Position numbers and translations under genes: made by a program
Shown: positions 49,868-58,434 of the stretch, in pieces
Position numbering within the stretch: the stretch's first letter is position 1
Layout of the letters: every line of letters begins with the position of its first letter
The notes under the pieces: generated by a model
What the model was told of the DNA's origin: nothing
Database searches by the model: none
The model's input: the letters and a program-made list of their open reading frames with translations, nothing else
From: Gammaproteobacteria bacterium
GTDB taxonomy: Bacteria; Pseudomonadota; Gammaproteobacteria; JAJRRL01
Assembly (NCBI GenBank): GCA_024279495.1
Contig: JAJRRL010000039.1
Coordinates: forward strand, 1 to 62,978
DNA length: 62,978 nt
Direction of reading: 5' to 3'

Positions 49868-52669
49868 ATGCATCAGATAACTCAAGCCCTAGGAAAAGTC
49901 GCGCGCGAAACCTCAAAATTTGCTCACCGCTCCATGATCTTGCCTGGAGCACAGTTATTCACAAGTACCTACAACGCTGGCCTACCAGATAAAGAAAAGA
50001 TATCCTGCATTTATGATCTAAAAAACAGCACATTGCCGACCCCCTATCTTGCAAGCCCTCTAGCATGGCCAGGCTACGGTTTGGCACTTGCCTCCGCTTC
50101 CACAGTCACTATCTTAGTAGACAACACTCGATCTCTTGCACTTGGCATCCAAACCTTGATCAAAGCCGGAGATAACCAAGAGCAGGATTCAGTCAGAATA
50201 CTCTACAAAAAAGACAAACGTCACGCTGCAAAAATATACGCCGTCGGTTTCCCTGGCTATGTAGCAGGTCTTGCTCTCTCCGTGCCCGTCCACTTACTTG
50301 CCGATGGTGCGCGGAGCCTAGCCTGGGTCTTTAAAGCCATCTACAGTGCAGGCCTTGATGAGAAAGCATGCGATTTCAGAAAGGCAAACGACTCTCGTCA
50401 CTGGGCAAAGAAAGTGTTTTCTGGGCTCCTCGGGATTGTGCTTGGCGGAGCAATTGCTATTCCTATCACCATACTAATCGACTCCTTGAAGTCATTGATT
50501 TTAGGCTTCAGAACCTTACCTGCGGCCGGCAATAAGAGTCAAAGTGACGCTCTGCAAAAACTATATGAAACGGACCAAAAAAATCGTAAACCCGTTAAAA
50601 TATATCTCTCTGGTTTAGCTGGCTACTTGCTGGGAATTGCTCTATCGATTCCCTTTAGCTTATTAGTTGATGGTGCTCGCAGTTTAAAATGGGCTTTTGC
50701 TTATATTTACAATGCAGGGCTAGATAAAGACAATGCCTGCGATCGAATTAAAAATAACGACAAACGCCATATTGCAAAGAAAATACTAACAGGCTCTATT
50801 GGCATGATCTTAGGTGCTTTGTTTGCCATCTTAGCAACACCAATCGTTGACTCTACCAAATCATTTGTCTTAGGCTTACAAACCCTATTAAGTGCTGGCA
50901 AAAACACCGAAAACCCCGGGGCTTTAAAAGAGCTGTATGCGGCAGACGAACAAAACCGGAACGCCTTTAAAATATACGGGTCAGGTTTGCCTGGTTATTT
51001 GCTCGGACTCACCTTGGGGATACCCATTAACTTGATTGTCGATGGCGCTAAAAGCTTTGCATGGATGTTTCGTTTAATTTACAACTTAGGCCTTAACAAA
51101 AAGGCTTGCGACAGCATCTCCCCCATTAATGACAAGCGACACTGGGCAAAAAAAGTGTTCAGTGGCTTTGTGGGAACACTGCTTGGCGCTATCGCTGGCT
51201 TTCCAATAACGTTTCTAATCGATATGGCTAAGTCCTTTGTTCTTGGGTTTAAAACACTTTTCAGCGCAGGAAGAAGTGTCAAGAGACCCTTGGTCAAAGA
51301 CGCATATGGGATCAACCGCTTCCATCGACACTGGGCAAAAACATTCATTGCTGGTAGCCCCGGGTACATTACAGGTCTCTTATTGTCTCTTCCAGCCAGC
51401 TTCATTGTAGAAAGCATTCAAAGCTTTGCTTTAGCTTGTAAAACCATCTTTCAACCCGGATGGAACACAGAAAAACCCGGCCAACTAAAAGCCACTTATG
51501 AATCACTGACACGACACAAAGCAAGAGCATTCACATTCGGCCTACCTGGCTACCTCTTAGGAATAGCTTGCGCTTCTATTGCTAGCCTTTTTGCTGATGG
51601 CGCGAGAAGCTTTATGATAGCCTTTAAAGCAATCTACAACGCAGGTTTAAATCCTAAGGCTAAAGATTTTATAAAAACACAAACTGACAAACGTCACGCA
51701 CTTCGACAGTACCTCCCAGGAATTCCAGGTTTACTTCTTGGCGGTATTTGTGGGGTTGTTGCAAAAACAATCTCTCTTATTGCTCGCTTTACAGCAGATA
51801 TTTTAAAATACTTTGCCATGACCAGCCGATCTCTTTTTAATGTCGCTACTGGAACCATACACTTCAAGCAATTACGTGACAAATGCTCCATTGCCGCAAC
51901 AGCAACGATTGGAGATAAAGAGGGAGAAATTACTCCCAATACTTGCTTAGCCACTCTTGAAAAGCCGAAAACCATTTCCCGCGGAATTACTCGTGCGATT
52001 GGAAGCACCTTGGCTGCCTTAACAGTCAGCGTACCATGCTTAATAGTCAGAATACTCAAAGAAATTCCAAACTTCCTTGTTATGTCTTTAGGCCTAGCGT
52101 TCTCACCCATCACCGCTATAGGGCGCGTGATTTACAACAAATCATGCAAAAAAGCTCGATTCTTTCAGCCAGAAGGCGAAGAAGCACTCGCGCCTTCTCT
52201 TGAGCAGAAGTTTAAAAACTTATTTAGCTCCATCAATGGAGCCGGCCAATTAACAACAAGAGAGCCGATCAGAACTAACGGTACGGGCACAAAATCTCGC
52301 TGGAATTCGGCTAGAAAATGCTTCTTTTCTTTCTACGCAACCAAAACACCAACTGAGGAAATTTTAGATGACCTCTGGAATGAGCTAAAAACCATGAAAC
52401 AAAATGATATTACTGAGCAGACCTTTCATTCTGTTGCAGAGCAATGCCAAGCGCGTTTGAGAAGCTGCGTTTTCAGCAAAGAAGTCAATCAAAGAATTAC
52501 GAATGAAATAAGCAAGGTCTCGAGTTTCGTCAAAGGATACATCCTTGGCGACTCTAGCGAAAACGCCTCACTTAATACGGAATTTTATTCTTCCATCTGC
52601 TTAAGCGCAAAAGATTTATGGAATGGAGAAGACAATCGCTCCGCTAGCGCAGCGACAACAGCAGCATAA
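49868..52669 (+). CDS. Unrecognised 933-aa membrane protein of ~10 tandem repeats
   Basis: The first ~660 residues are built from ten copies of a ~61-residue unit. Each has a hydrophobic segment beginning with a glycine turn (PGYLLGIALSIP), an acidic-basic knot (VDGARSL or IDSLKSL), a second hydrophobic helix and a polar linker ending with KRH.AKK. The turn glycines fall at residues 69, 130, 189, 252, 312, 376, 436, 499, 561 and 621. Two types alternate: A units (IYNAGL) and B units (SAG). The fold should be multi-spanning or membrane-dipping. Residues ~760-933 are soluble. I recognise no family. It sits on the opposite strand between fabF and mltG, where pabC lies in E. coli. GGAG precedes ATG 49868. 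Confidence 0.8.
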   Translation: MHQITQALGKVARETSKFAHRSMILPGAQLFTSTYNAGLPDKEKISCIYDLKNSTLPTPYLASPLAWPGYGLALASASTVTILVDNTRSLALGIQTLIKAGDNQEQDSVRILYKKDKRHAAKIYAVGFPGYVAGLALSVPVHLLADGARSLAWVFKAIYSAGLDEKACDFRKANDSRHWAKKVFSGLLGIVLGGAIAIPITILIDSLKSLILGFRTLPAAGNKSQSDALQKLYETDQKNRKPVKIYLSGLAGYLLGIALSIPFSLLVDGARSLKWAFAYIYNAGLDKDNACDRIKNNDKRHIAKKILTGSIGMILGALFAILATPIVDSTKSFVLGLQTLLSAGKNTENPGALKELYAADEQNRNAFKIYGSGLPGYLLGLTLGIPINLIVDGAKSFAWMFRLIYNLGLNKKACDSISPINDKRHWAKKVFSGFVGTLLGAIAGFPITFLIDMAKSFVLGFKTLFSAGRSVKRPLVKDAYGINRFHRHWAKTFIAGSPGYITGLLLSLPASFIVESIQSFALACKTIFQPGWNTEKPGQLKATYESLTRHKARAFTFGLPGYLLGIACASIASLFADGARSFMIAFKAIYNAGLNPKAKDFIKTQTDKRHALRQYLPGIPGLLLGGICGVVAKTISLIARFTADILKYFAMTSRSLFNVATGTIHFKQLRDKCSIAATATIGDKEGEITPNTCLATLEKPKTISRGITRAIGSTLAALTVSVPCLIVRILKEIPNFLVMSLGLAFSPITAIGRVIYNKSCKKARFFQPEGEEALAPSLEQKFKNLFSSINGAGQLTTREPIRTNGTGTKSRWNSARKCFFSFYATKTPTEEILDDLWNELKTMKQNDITEQTFHSVAEQCQARLRSCVFSKEVNQRITNEISKVSSFVKGYILGDSSENASLNTEFYSSICLSAKDLWNGEDNRSASAATTAA
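50045..51847 (+). repeat. Ten-fold ~183-bp coding repeat in the 933-aa gene
   Basis: The repeated units span residues ~60-660. Spacing between turn glycines is 61, 59, 63, 60, 64, 60, 63, 62 and 60 residues. A units at positions 2, 4, 6 and 9 carry DGARS/DGAKS and Y-N/S-AGL; B units at 1, 3, 5, 7 and 8 carry ID-x-x-KS-type sequence. The alternation suggests growth by duplication of an A-B pair (~122 residues). The DNA has diverged, so duplication is not recent. Confidence 0.85.
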
Positions 52670-52693
52670 AAACTGCTATTCTCAGCCTCAATT

Positions 52694-53932
52694 CTACTCA
52701 ACAAACGCCTTAAGCACTAGCGAGGTATTTGTTCCACCAAAACCAAACGAGTTCGTTAGGCAAGCGGTAATAGGCATTTCTTTTGCTTCATGAGCTAGGA
52801 GGTCGATGTCGCAATCAAACTCTTGCTTATCCAAATTGATGGTTGGTGGTGCGATTTTATCTCGAATAGCAAGAGCGCAGAAAATAGCTTCGATAGCACC
52901 CGTTGCACCTAGCATATGGCCAGTCATGGATTTGGTAGAGCTCATCGCAAGAGAACTCGCATAACCACCAAACACTTTAGCAACAGAATTTGCTTCGGGG
53001 TAATCAGCCATGGTTGAGGTTCCGTGAGCATTCACGTATTGAATCTCGGCAGGCGACAAACCTGAATCTTTAATCGCCGCTTCCATACAACGAACAAAGC
53101 CCACACCGTCAGGGTCAGGAGCTGTCATGTGATACGCATCGCCGCTCATACCAAAACCAGCTATTTCAGCCAAAATAGTTGCACCGCGAGCTTGAGCATG
53201 TTCTAGGGATTCAAGCACCATGATACCAGCGCCCTCACCCAAGACAAAACCATCACGATCCACATCCCAAGGTCGACTGACTTCTTCTGGAGGCCTGTCA
53301 TTGCGTGACATGGCTCTAGCAGAAGCAAAGCCGGCAACAGCCAATGGAGTGGTACACATTTCAGTACCGCCAGCAACCATTAAATCAGCATCGCCAGCCT
53401 GAATCGCGCGCATAGCTAAGCCAATATTATGCGCACCAGTCGCACAAGCTGTCACAGCAGAAAAATTAGGCCCTTTTAAACCATGCTTCATCGAAACAAG
53501 ACCTGGAGCCATGTTGATAATTGCACAAGGAATAAAAAATGGGGACACTTTACGAGGCCCACCTTTTCTAAGTACTTCATGTGTGGCAACGATTTCTTTG
53601 AAGCCACCGATACCTGAGCCAATAGACACACCTGCTCGATAAGCGGCATCCTCGGTCAAATTAATATCAGCTTGCAAAACAGCCTGACGAGACGCTTCAA
53701 CACAAAACTGAACAAAGTCAGCGTGCTTTCTGGATTCTTTTTTATCTAAAGACAAGCTGGGATCGAAATTTTTCACTTCTGCAGCAATGGTAACCGGAAA
53801 ATCAGTGGTATCGAATCGAGTGATACTAGCAACACCGCTTTTGCCTGCGAGAATGGCTTTCCAGGTTGATTCAGTGTCTAAACCAAGAGGACTAAGAACG
53901 CCCATACCTGTAATAACAACGCGCTTCTTCAT
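52694..53932 (-). CDS. fabF: 3-oxoacyl-ACP synthase II
   Basis: FabF (KAS II) elongates acyl-ACP with malonyl-ACP in fatty-acid synthesis. The 412-aa protein shows the thiolase-fold catalytic set: C163 in VTACATGAHNIG, H303 in NAHGTST, K334 and H339 in STKSMTGHMLG. Length and all motifs are standard. It is the last gene of the fab operon on the minus strand and ends 24 bp from the opposing 933-aa gene. It follows acpP after a 68-bp gap. Confidence 0.97.
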   Translation of the reverse strand: MKKRVVITGMGVLSPLGLDTESTWKAILAGKSGVASITRFDTTDFPVTIAAEVKNFDPSLSLDKKESRKHADFVQFCVEASRQAVLQADINLTEDAAYRAGVSIGSGIGGFKEIVATHEVLRKGGPRKVSPFFIPCAIINMAPGLVSMKHGLKGPNFSAVTACATGAHNIGLAMRAIQAGDADLMVAGGTEMCTTPLAVAGFASARAMSRNDRPPEEVSRPWDVDRDGFVLGEGAGIMVLESLEHAQARGATILAEIAGFGMSGDAYHMTAPDPDGVGFVRCMEAAIKDSGLSPAEIQYVNAHGTSTMADYPEANSVAKVFGGYASSLAMSSTKSMTGHMLGATGAIEAIFCALAIRDKIAPPTINLDKQEFDCDIDLLAHEAKEMPITACLTNSFGFGGTNTSLVLKAFVE

Positions 53933-54000
53933 TAGATAAACCCTCTTAAAAAAAAAGTGACCAGCTTCTTAACAAAACCAGTCACCTATAAAATAGAGAA

Positions 54001-54252
54001 CTACTCTCCGTCTGTGCTATGCGCAGAGATGTAGTCAACAGCTTCTTTGATTGTGGTTATTTTTTCTGCTTGGTCATCTGGGATTTCCAAGTTAAACACT
54101 TCTTCTAAAGCCATAACCAGCTCAACTGTATCGAGTGAATCGGCGCCTAAATCGTCAACAAAAGAGGATGAGCTAGTGATTTCGTCTTCGCTCACACCCA
54201 GTTGTTCTACAACGATTTTTTTTACTTGGCCTTCGATTTGCGTCATTTGCAT
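54001..54252 (-). CDS. acpP: Acyl carrier protein
   Basis: AcpP carries growing acyl chains on a 4'-phosphopantetheine arm. The 83-aa acidic protein has the attachment serine S39 in [19 protein letters not shown] 54252 is chosen because AAGGAG lies ten bases upstream; the ATG at 54246 is also possible. Unlike most relatives, it is separated from fabG by 511 bp of repeats, but a promoter with an extended -10 (54285-54312) lies just upstream. Confidence 0.97.
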   Translation of the reverse strand: MQMTQIEGQVKKIVVEQLGVSEDEITSSSSFVDDLGADSLDTVELVMALEEVFNLEIPDDQAEKITTIKEAVDYISAHSTDGE

Positions 54253-54284
54253 AATGATGTAACTCCTTGGTAGGTGGTGGGTTC

Positions 54285-54312
54285 ATAATACCATGTTGGG
54301 ACCCGCTTGCAA
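54285..54312 (-). promoter_or_regulatory. Promoter of acpP
   Basis: On the minus strand -35 TTGCAA (54307-54312) and -10 TATTAT (54285-54290) are 16 bp apart; the -10 is preceded by TGG, making an extended -10. It lies 33 bp before acpP. Confidence 0.55.
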
Positions 54313-54325
54313 GCCCCTAAGCAAA

Positions 54326-54352
54326 TCTTCATTTTTGGTCAATCTTGGCACG
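54326..54352. repeat. Fragment of element family A (right end)
   Basis: AAATCTTCATTTTTGGTCAA followed by TCTTGG matches, in reverse, the right end of the 54643-54762 element (AAATCCCCATTTTTGGCCAA, TCTTAG). Confidence 0.55.
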
Positions 54353-54407
54353 AAACTCTGTCTTTTCCCCTCTGCCTGTGAGGTTGAACTGCTATTCCCC
54401 TGAGTTG

Positions 54408-54445
54408 TCATCCCCAGGAACAAGGTGACGTCGGGGACCCAGTTA
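54408..54445. repeat. Family B repeat (forward)
   Basis: GTTGTCATCCCCAGGAAC then AAGGTGACGTCGGGGACCCAG. It forms an inverted pair with the copy at 54580-54627. Confidence 0.7.
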
Positions 54446-54446
54446 T

Positions 54447-54480
54447 GATTTCGTTTCAGCTAAAGCTGAAACTAGAAATC
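54447..54480. repeat. Family C palindrome, copy 3
   Basis: GATTTC-g-TTTCAGCT-aa-AGCTGAAA-cta-GAAATC: 8-bp central arms and 6-bp outer arms, best preserved of the three copies. Confidence 0.75.
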
Positions 54481-54579
54481 TTTATAATCCAGCTCTAACA
54501 TTACCGTGAGCTTGGCTCTGCAGATGGCTTTGAAAAGTTCAGATTTAGATAGATCCTTAGCCCGCATTTCATGCGAACA

Positions 54580-54627
54580 AGATCAAGCCTGGGCCCCCGA
54601 CGTCACCTTGTTCCTGGGAGTGACAAA
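54580..54627. repeat. Family B repeat (reverse)
   Basis: GATCAAGCCTGGGCCCCCGAC, GTCACCTTGTTCCTGGG, then GTGACAAAT. It is the reverse complement of the copy at 54408-54445. Confidence 0.7.
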
Positions 54628-54642
54628 TTTGGGAGCCGCATG

Positions 54643-54762
54643 AAATTTCCAGTTTTGAGACAAGGTTAGACGAAAAAGTGATGAAAAAACGCAGTGTACG
54701 TGAAAGTACATGAGTATTTTGAAGAGATTTTTCGTCTAAGATTGGCCAAAAATGGGGATTTA
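54643..54762. repeat. Element family A, most complete copy
   Basis: This ~120-bp imperfect palindrome has perfect 12-bp arms TTAGACGAAAAA (54666-54677) and TTTTTCGTCTAA (54728-54739). The central hairpin TGTAC-gtgaaa-GTACA (54695-54710) has the same centre as the arms. Ends are AAATTTCCAGTTTTGAGAC and GGCCAAAAATGGGGATTT. It finishes at the fabG stop codon (54764). Confidence 0.85.
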
Positions 54763-54763
54763 T

Positions 54764-55498
54764 TTAGCTGGCTAGGTAAAGACCACCATTGATGTGAAGT
54801 GTCTGCCCTGTCACATACCCTGCTTTATCAGAGGCTAAGAAGCACACTGCATCAGCAATGTCCTTAGGCGCCCCCATACGCTTCATTGGAGTCACTTTCA
54901 AGAAAGCATCCTTTTGAACGTCCGTTAACGCGGCTGTCATTTCGGTTTCAATAAAACCTGGTGCAACACAGTTAACTGTAATGCCTCGGCTGGCTACCTC
55001 TAAAGATAAACTTTTACTAAAACCAACCACCGCTGCTTTCATAGCGCAATAATTAGTTTGACCCGGATTACCTGAAGCACCAACAACAGACGTAATATTA
55101 ATAATGCGGCCAAATCGCTGCTTAACCATGCCTCGCAAGCAAGCTCTTGTCACAGCAAACACGCCTCGACAATTGGTTTCGTACACATCAGACCATTCGT
55201 GGTCTTTCATGCGAAGCAATAAATTGTCACGAACAATGCCTGCGTTATTCACTAACACTGATACGACGCCGTATTTTTCTTTGATATTTGCCAACACTTC
55301 TGTGATTTGCTCATCAGAACACACATTCAACGCAAAACCTTCTCCGCCTTTTTCACTCAAACGCTGCGTGATAGATGCTGCTCCTTTTTCAGAGGTGGCC
55401 GTTCCTATGACAAAATAGCCTTCATCTTGCAATAAATCAGCTATGGCTGCACCAATACCTCTTGAAGCGCCCGTTACTAATGCAATTTTTTTATCCAT
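54764..55498 (-). CDS. fabG: 3-oxoacyl-ACP reductase
   Basis: FabG reduces 3-ketoacyl-ACP with NADPH in each elongation cycle. The 244-aa short-chain dehydrogenase shows the cofactor loop TGASRGIG (residues 9-16), NNAG (84-87) and the catalytic S137, Y150 and K154 in SVVGASGNPGQTNYCAMK. The end YVTGQTLHINGGLYL is typical. Its stop is immediately followed by a family A element. It follows fabD by 27 bp on the same strand. Confidence 0.97.
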   Translation of the reverse strand: MDKKIALVTGASRGIGAAIADLLQDEGYFVIGTATSEKGAASITQRLSEKGGEGFALNVCSDEQITEVLANIKEKYGVVSVLVNNAGIVRDNLLLRMKDHEWSDVYETNCRGVFAVTRACLRGMVKQRFGRIINITSVVGASGNPGQTNYCAMKAAVVGFSKSLSLEVASRGITVNCVAPGFIETEMTAALTDVQKDAFLKVTPMKRMGAPKDIADAVCFLASDKAGYVTGQTLHINGGLYLAS

Positions 55499-55525
55499 AA
55501 CACTATCTCCTTAAAAGAGTTCGCT

Positions 55526-56431
55526 CTACGACAAGCTATCGCAGGCTTTATCGAACGATAAACCTATTGGCGCAGGTTTGAAGCGTTTACACAACTTACT
55601 CAGCACCTGCCCAGGCCCACATTCAACGATTTGATCTACACCCGATGATTGCAACTGCTGAATCGTTGCAACCCACTGAACAGGTTGTGTGAGTTGCTGA
55701 ATCAAGGCATCACGTATACCTTCCACACTATCTCTTGGTTTCGCATCGATGTTATGTAAAACAGGAATGTTCGGTAAAGACCAAGACACAGCCGCCAAAC
55801 GTTCGCCAAATGCTTTAGTTGCCTCTTGCATGAGTGAACAATGCGACGCAACAGTCACAGGCAAAGGCACAAGCATTCGAGCACCTGCTTCTTTAGCCGA
55901 TCTTGCCAACACTGATACAGCTTCCAACTCACCAGATACAACAACCTGACCTGGCGCATTAAAATTGGCAGGAGACACATTGCCTGCGGCATCACATAAG
56001 TCAGTGACTTGCTCATCGGACAAACCAATCACAGCCAGCATAGCTCCCTGTCTTACCTCTCCAGCTTGCTGCATCAACGTGCCACGCTCTCGTACCAAAG
56101 CAACGGCTTCTTCAAAACCCAAAGCACCGGCACATACCAAAGCGCTAAATTCTCCAAGACTATGACCTGCCATCCAAGCTGGTTTTGGCAAACCTTTTTC
56201 TTGCCATAAATCGTAAAAAGCAACGGAACTAGCCAACAAAGCCGGTTGTGCGTTCACCGTCAGATTCAATGTGTCTCGATCACCTGATTGAACCAAAACC
56301 AACAAATCAAAACCCAACACTTCGCTAGCAGCAGCAAAACGTTTTTGAACTAACGCTTGCTCACTCCAAGCACCCAACATACCAACTGCTTGTGATCCCT
56401 GACCGGGAAAAACCATCGCCATGCTCATCAT
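55526..56431 (-). CDS. fabD: Malonyl-CoA:ACP transacylase
   Basis: FabD moves malonyl from CoA to ACP. The 301-aa protein has the nucleophile S91 in GHSLGEFSALVCAG and the catalytic histidine in VASHCSLM near residue 199, plus the N-terminal VFPGQGSQAVGM. The start is ATG 56431 or the adjacent ATG 56428; both lie within range of GAGGA. It follows fabH by 15 bp in the standard order fabH-fabD-fabG. Confidence 0.97.
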   Translation of the reverse strand: MMSMAMVFPGQGSQAVGMLGAWSEQALVQKRFAAASEVLGFDLLVLVQSGDRDTLNLTVNAQPALLASSVAFYDLWQEKGLPKPAWMAGHSLGEFSALVCAGALGFEEAVALVRERGTLMQQAGEVRQGAMLAVIGLSDEQVTDLCDAAGNVSPANFNAPGQVVVSGELEAVSVLARSAKEAGARMLVPLPVTVASHCSLMQEATKAFGERLAAVSWSLPNIPVLHNIDAKPRDSVEGIRDALIQQLTQPVQWVATIQQLQSSGVDQIVECGPGQVLSKLCKRFKPAPIGLSFDKACDSLS

Positions 56432-56446
56432 TGCTTCCTCTTTAAA

Positions 56447-57406
56447 TTAATAGATAACTAAAGCCGCACCCCAAGATAAACCTGCTCCAAATGCTTCAAG
56501 CAGCAAGGTTTGCCCTCGCTTTACCTGACCTGTTCTCACAGCATGATCTAAAGCAAGAGGGACAGAGGCAGCCGATGTGTTGCCGTGATTTTCAATCGTC
56601 AACACCACCTGCTCCATCGGCAAGTTCAAACGTTTGGCCATGGCCTGAATAATTCGTAAATTAGCTTGATGGGGTATCAACCAATCAATGGCTGTTTTAT
56701 CCAAACCCTCTGCCGCCAATGTTTCTTCAACCACCTCACCTAATTTAGTGACCGCGCTACGAAACACTTCGTTACCCTGCATGGTCAGCTTAATCGGCTC
56801 GTCAGGAAACCAAATAGCACTTTTCGAACAAATAGCCATGTTTTGAGAACCATCGGCGTGCAAAATAGTATTCATGATGCCGGGTTCTTCACTTGCCTGT
56901 AAAACAACAGCGCCCGCACCATCGCCAAACAATACGCACGTTGAACGATCAGTCCAATCAACCATTTGTGTTAGAGAATCAACACCAATCACTAATACAT
57001 TTTTCATGCCTGTTTTAACGAAGCGGTCTGCCACGCTAAGACTATAAATAAAGCCTGAACAAGCTGCGTTAAGATCGAACGCTGGGCATTCTGATGAAAT
57101 CCCCAGTTCTTTTTGAACGGTGCAAGCTGTTGAGGGGAAGTAATAGTCTGGCGTTGCCGTACCAACAACAATAAGTTCGATATCATTGGGAACTAAACCA
57201 GCTGCTTCAATCGCTCGACGAGCCGCTTCAACTGCCATAGATGTGGTGGTATCACCACTATCGCCAATCACATGACGATTTCGAATACCAACGCGTTTTG
57301 TGATCCACTCGTCGGTGGTTTCAACACGTTTTGCTAAGTCTTCGTTAGTAAGTATTTCTTCTGGTAGATAACTACCTGTTCCTGCAATGCGACTGTAGAT
57401 GGTCAT
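56447..57406 (-). CDS. fabH: 3-oxoacyl-ACP synthase III
   Basis: FabH condenses acetyl-CoA with malonyl-ACP to begin fatty-acid synthesis. The 319-aa length is usual, and the catalytic triad is C116 ([11 protein letters not shown]), H246 (IPHQAN) and N276 ([10 protein letters not shown]). AGGAGG lies eight bases before ATG 57406, within the last codons of plsX, from which it is separated by 3 bp. Confidence 0.97.
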   Translation of the reverse strand: MTIYSRIAGTGSYLPEEILTNEDLAKRVETTDEWITKRVGIRNRHVIGDSGDTTTSMAVEAARRAIEAAGLVPNDIELIVVGTATPDYYFPSTACTVQKELGISSECPAFDLNAACSGFIYSLSVADRFVKTGMKNVLVIGVDSLTQMVDWTDRSTCVLFGDGAGAVVLQASEEPGIMNTILHADGSQNMAICSKSAIWFPDEPIKLTMQGNEVFRSAVTKLGEVVEETLAAEGLDKTAIDWLIPHQANLRIIQAMAKRLNLPMEQVVLTIENHGNTSAASVPLALDHAVRTGQVKRGQTLLLEAFGAGLSWGAALVIY

Positions 57407-57409
57407 GCA

Positions 57410-58429
57410 TTAATCCTCCTGTAATAGCATAGCCACACGATCACGGATCAGGGTGACAACTCCTTGAGATGCAGCGCTTATAGCTTCTTGAATAGCATAT
57501 GAAAAAGCAACTGAGTTTGCGCCGCCATGACTTTTTACCACAACGCCATTTAAACCTAACAGCATCGCGCCATTGTATCGATCCGGATCGACTTTTTGTT
57601 TGATGCGTCGAAGCAAAGGATAAGCTGGCACGGCCAACACTTTTAACCAAGGCGAAGAACACAAGACTGACTTCACTGTCGACATTAGAAATTTCACAAT
57701 CCCTTCGATGGATTTCAAAGCCACATTTCCTGCAAAACCATCCATCACAATCACATCAACACTGCCGGTAAAAATATCATTACCTTCAATGTATCCAAAA
57801 TAATTGAGCTCTGAATCAACAAGTAATTCATGCACTTGTTTAACCACTTCATTACCCTTAATGGCCTCTTTACCAACATTCATCAAGCCAACTTTTGGAG
57901 ACTCAATATTATGGATAACTTGCGCTAAAGTGGAGCCCATCACGGCAAATTGAAAGAGCTGTTCAGGGCTATTATCAACGGTTGCCCCCAAATCCAATAG
58001 TAAGGTTTTTTGCCCTACTTTGACTGTTGGGAAGGCTGACACAATGGCAGGTCTTTCTATGCCTGGTATGGTTTTCAAGACATAATGCGCTGTTGCCATG
58101 AGTGCGCCTGTATTTCCTGCGCTAACACAAGCATCTGCTCGACCTTCTTTTATAAGGTTGATAGCAATACGCATAGAGGAACGTTTTTTTCGACGCAATA
58201 CCTGAACAGGTGAGTCATCCATGCTAACCACTTCTTCTGCATGCTCAATGGTCCATCGATCAGCGTATTGGCTTCCTGACTTTTCTAACTTTGGACGCAG
58301 CGACGACTCATCGCCAACCAATAATAAACGAACGTCTGCGTTATTTTTTAATACCTGTAAAACAGCAGGAATCGCAACGGGGGCTCCCCCATCACCACTC
58401 ATCATGTCAACGGAAATAGTAATCGACAT
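57410..58429 (-). CDS. plsX: Phosphate acyltransferase PlsX
   Basis: PlsX makes acyl-phosphate from acyl-ACP for the PlsY step of phospholipid synthesis. The 339-aa protein starts SITISVDMMSGDGGAPVAIPAV (split as SITISVDMMSGDGG and APVAIPAV), with SAGNTGALMA and the DGFAGNVALKSIEG motif, all standard. It begins 5 bp after the rpmF stop. The ribosome-binding site is weak, so translation may be coupled to rpmF. Confidence 0.97.
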   Translation of the reverse strand: MSITISVDMMSGDGGAPVAIPAVLQVLKNNADVRLLLVGDESSLRPKLEKSGSQYADRWTIEHAEEVVSMDDSPVQVLRRKKRSSMRIAINLIKEGRADACVSAGNTGALMATAHYVLKTIPGIERPAIVSAFPTVKVGQKTLLLDLGATVDNSPEQLFQFAVMGSTLAQVIHNIESPKVGLMNVGKEAIKGNEVVKQVHELLVDSELNYFGYIEGNDIFTGSVDVIVMDGFAGNVALKSIEGIVKFLMSTVKSVLCSSPWLKVLAVPAYPLLRRIKQKVDPDRYNGAMLLGLNGVVVKSHGGANSVAFSYAIQEAISAASQGVVTLIRDRVAMLLQED

Positions 58430-58434
58430 GGGTT

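Larger units (their letters stand above)
54253..54763. other. Repeat-filled gap splitting fabG from acpP
   Basis: No gene. It holds the acpP promoter (54285-54312), a family A end fragment (54326-54352), family B copies (54408-54445 and 54580-54627) facing opposite ways, a family C palindrome (54447-54480) and a full family A element (54643-54762). Related genomes usually have ~100-200 bp here, so the gap seems to have grown by repeat insertion. Confidence 0.7.

Noticed and set aside
50045-51847. 933-aa gene as a recent tandem amplification
   Set aside because: Units share motifs but little nucleotide identity, so the duplications are old.
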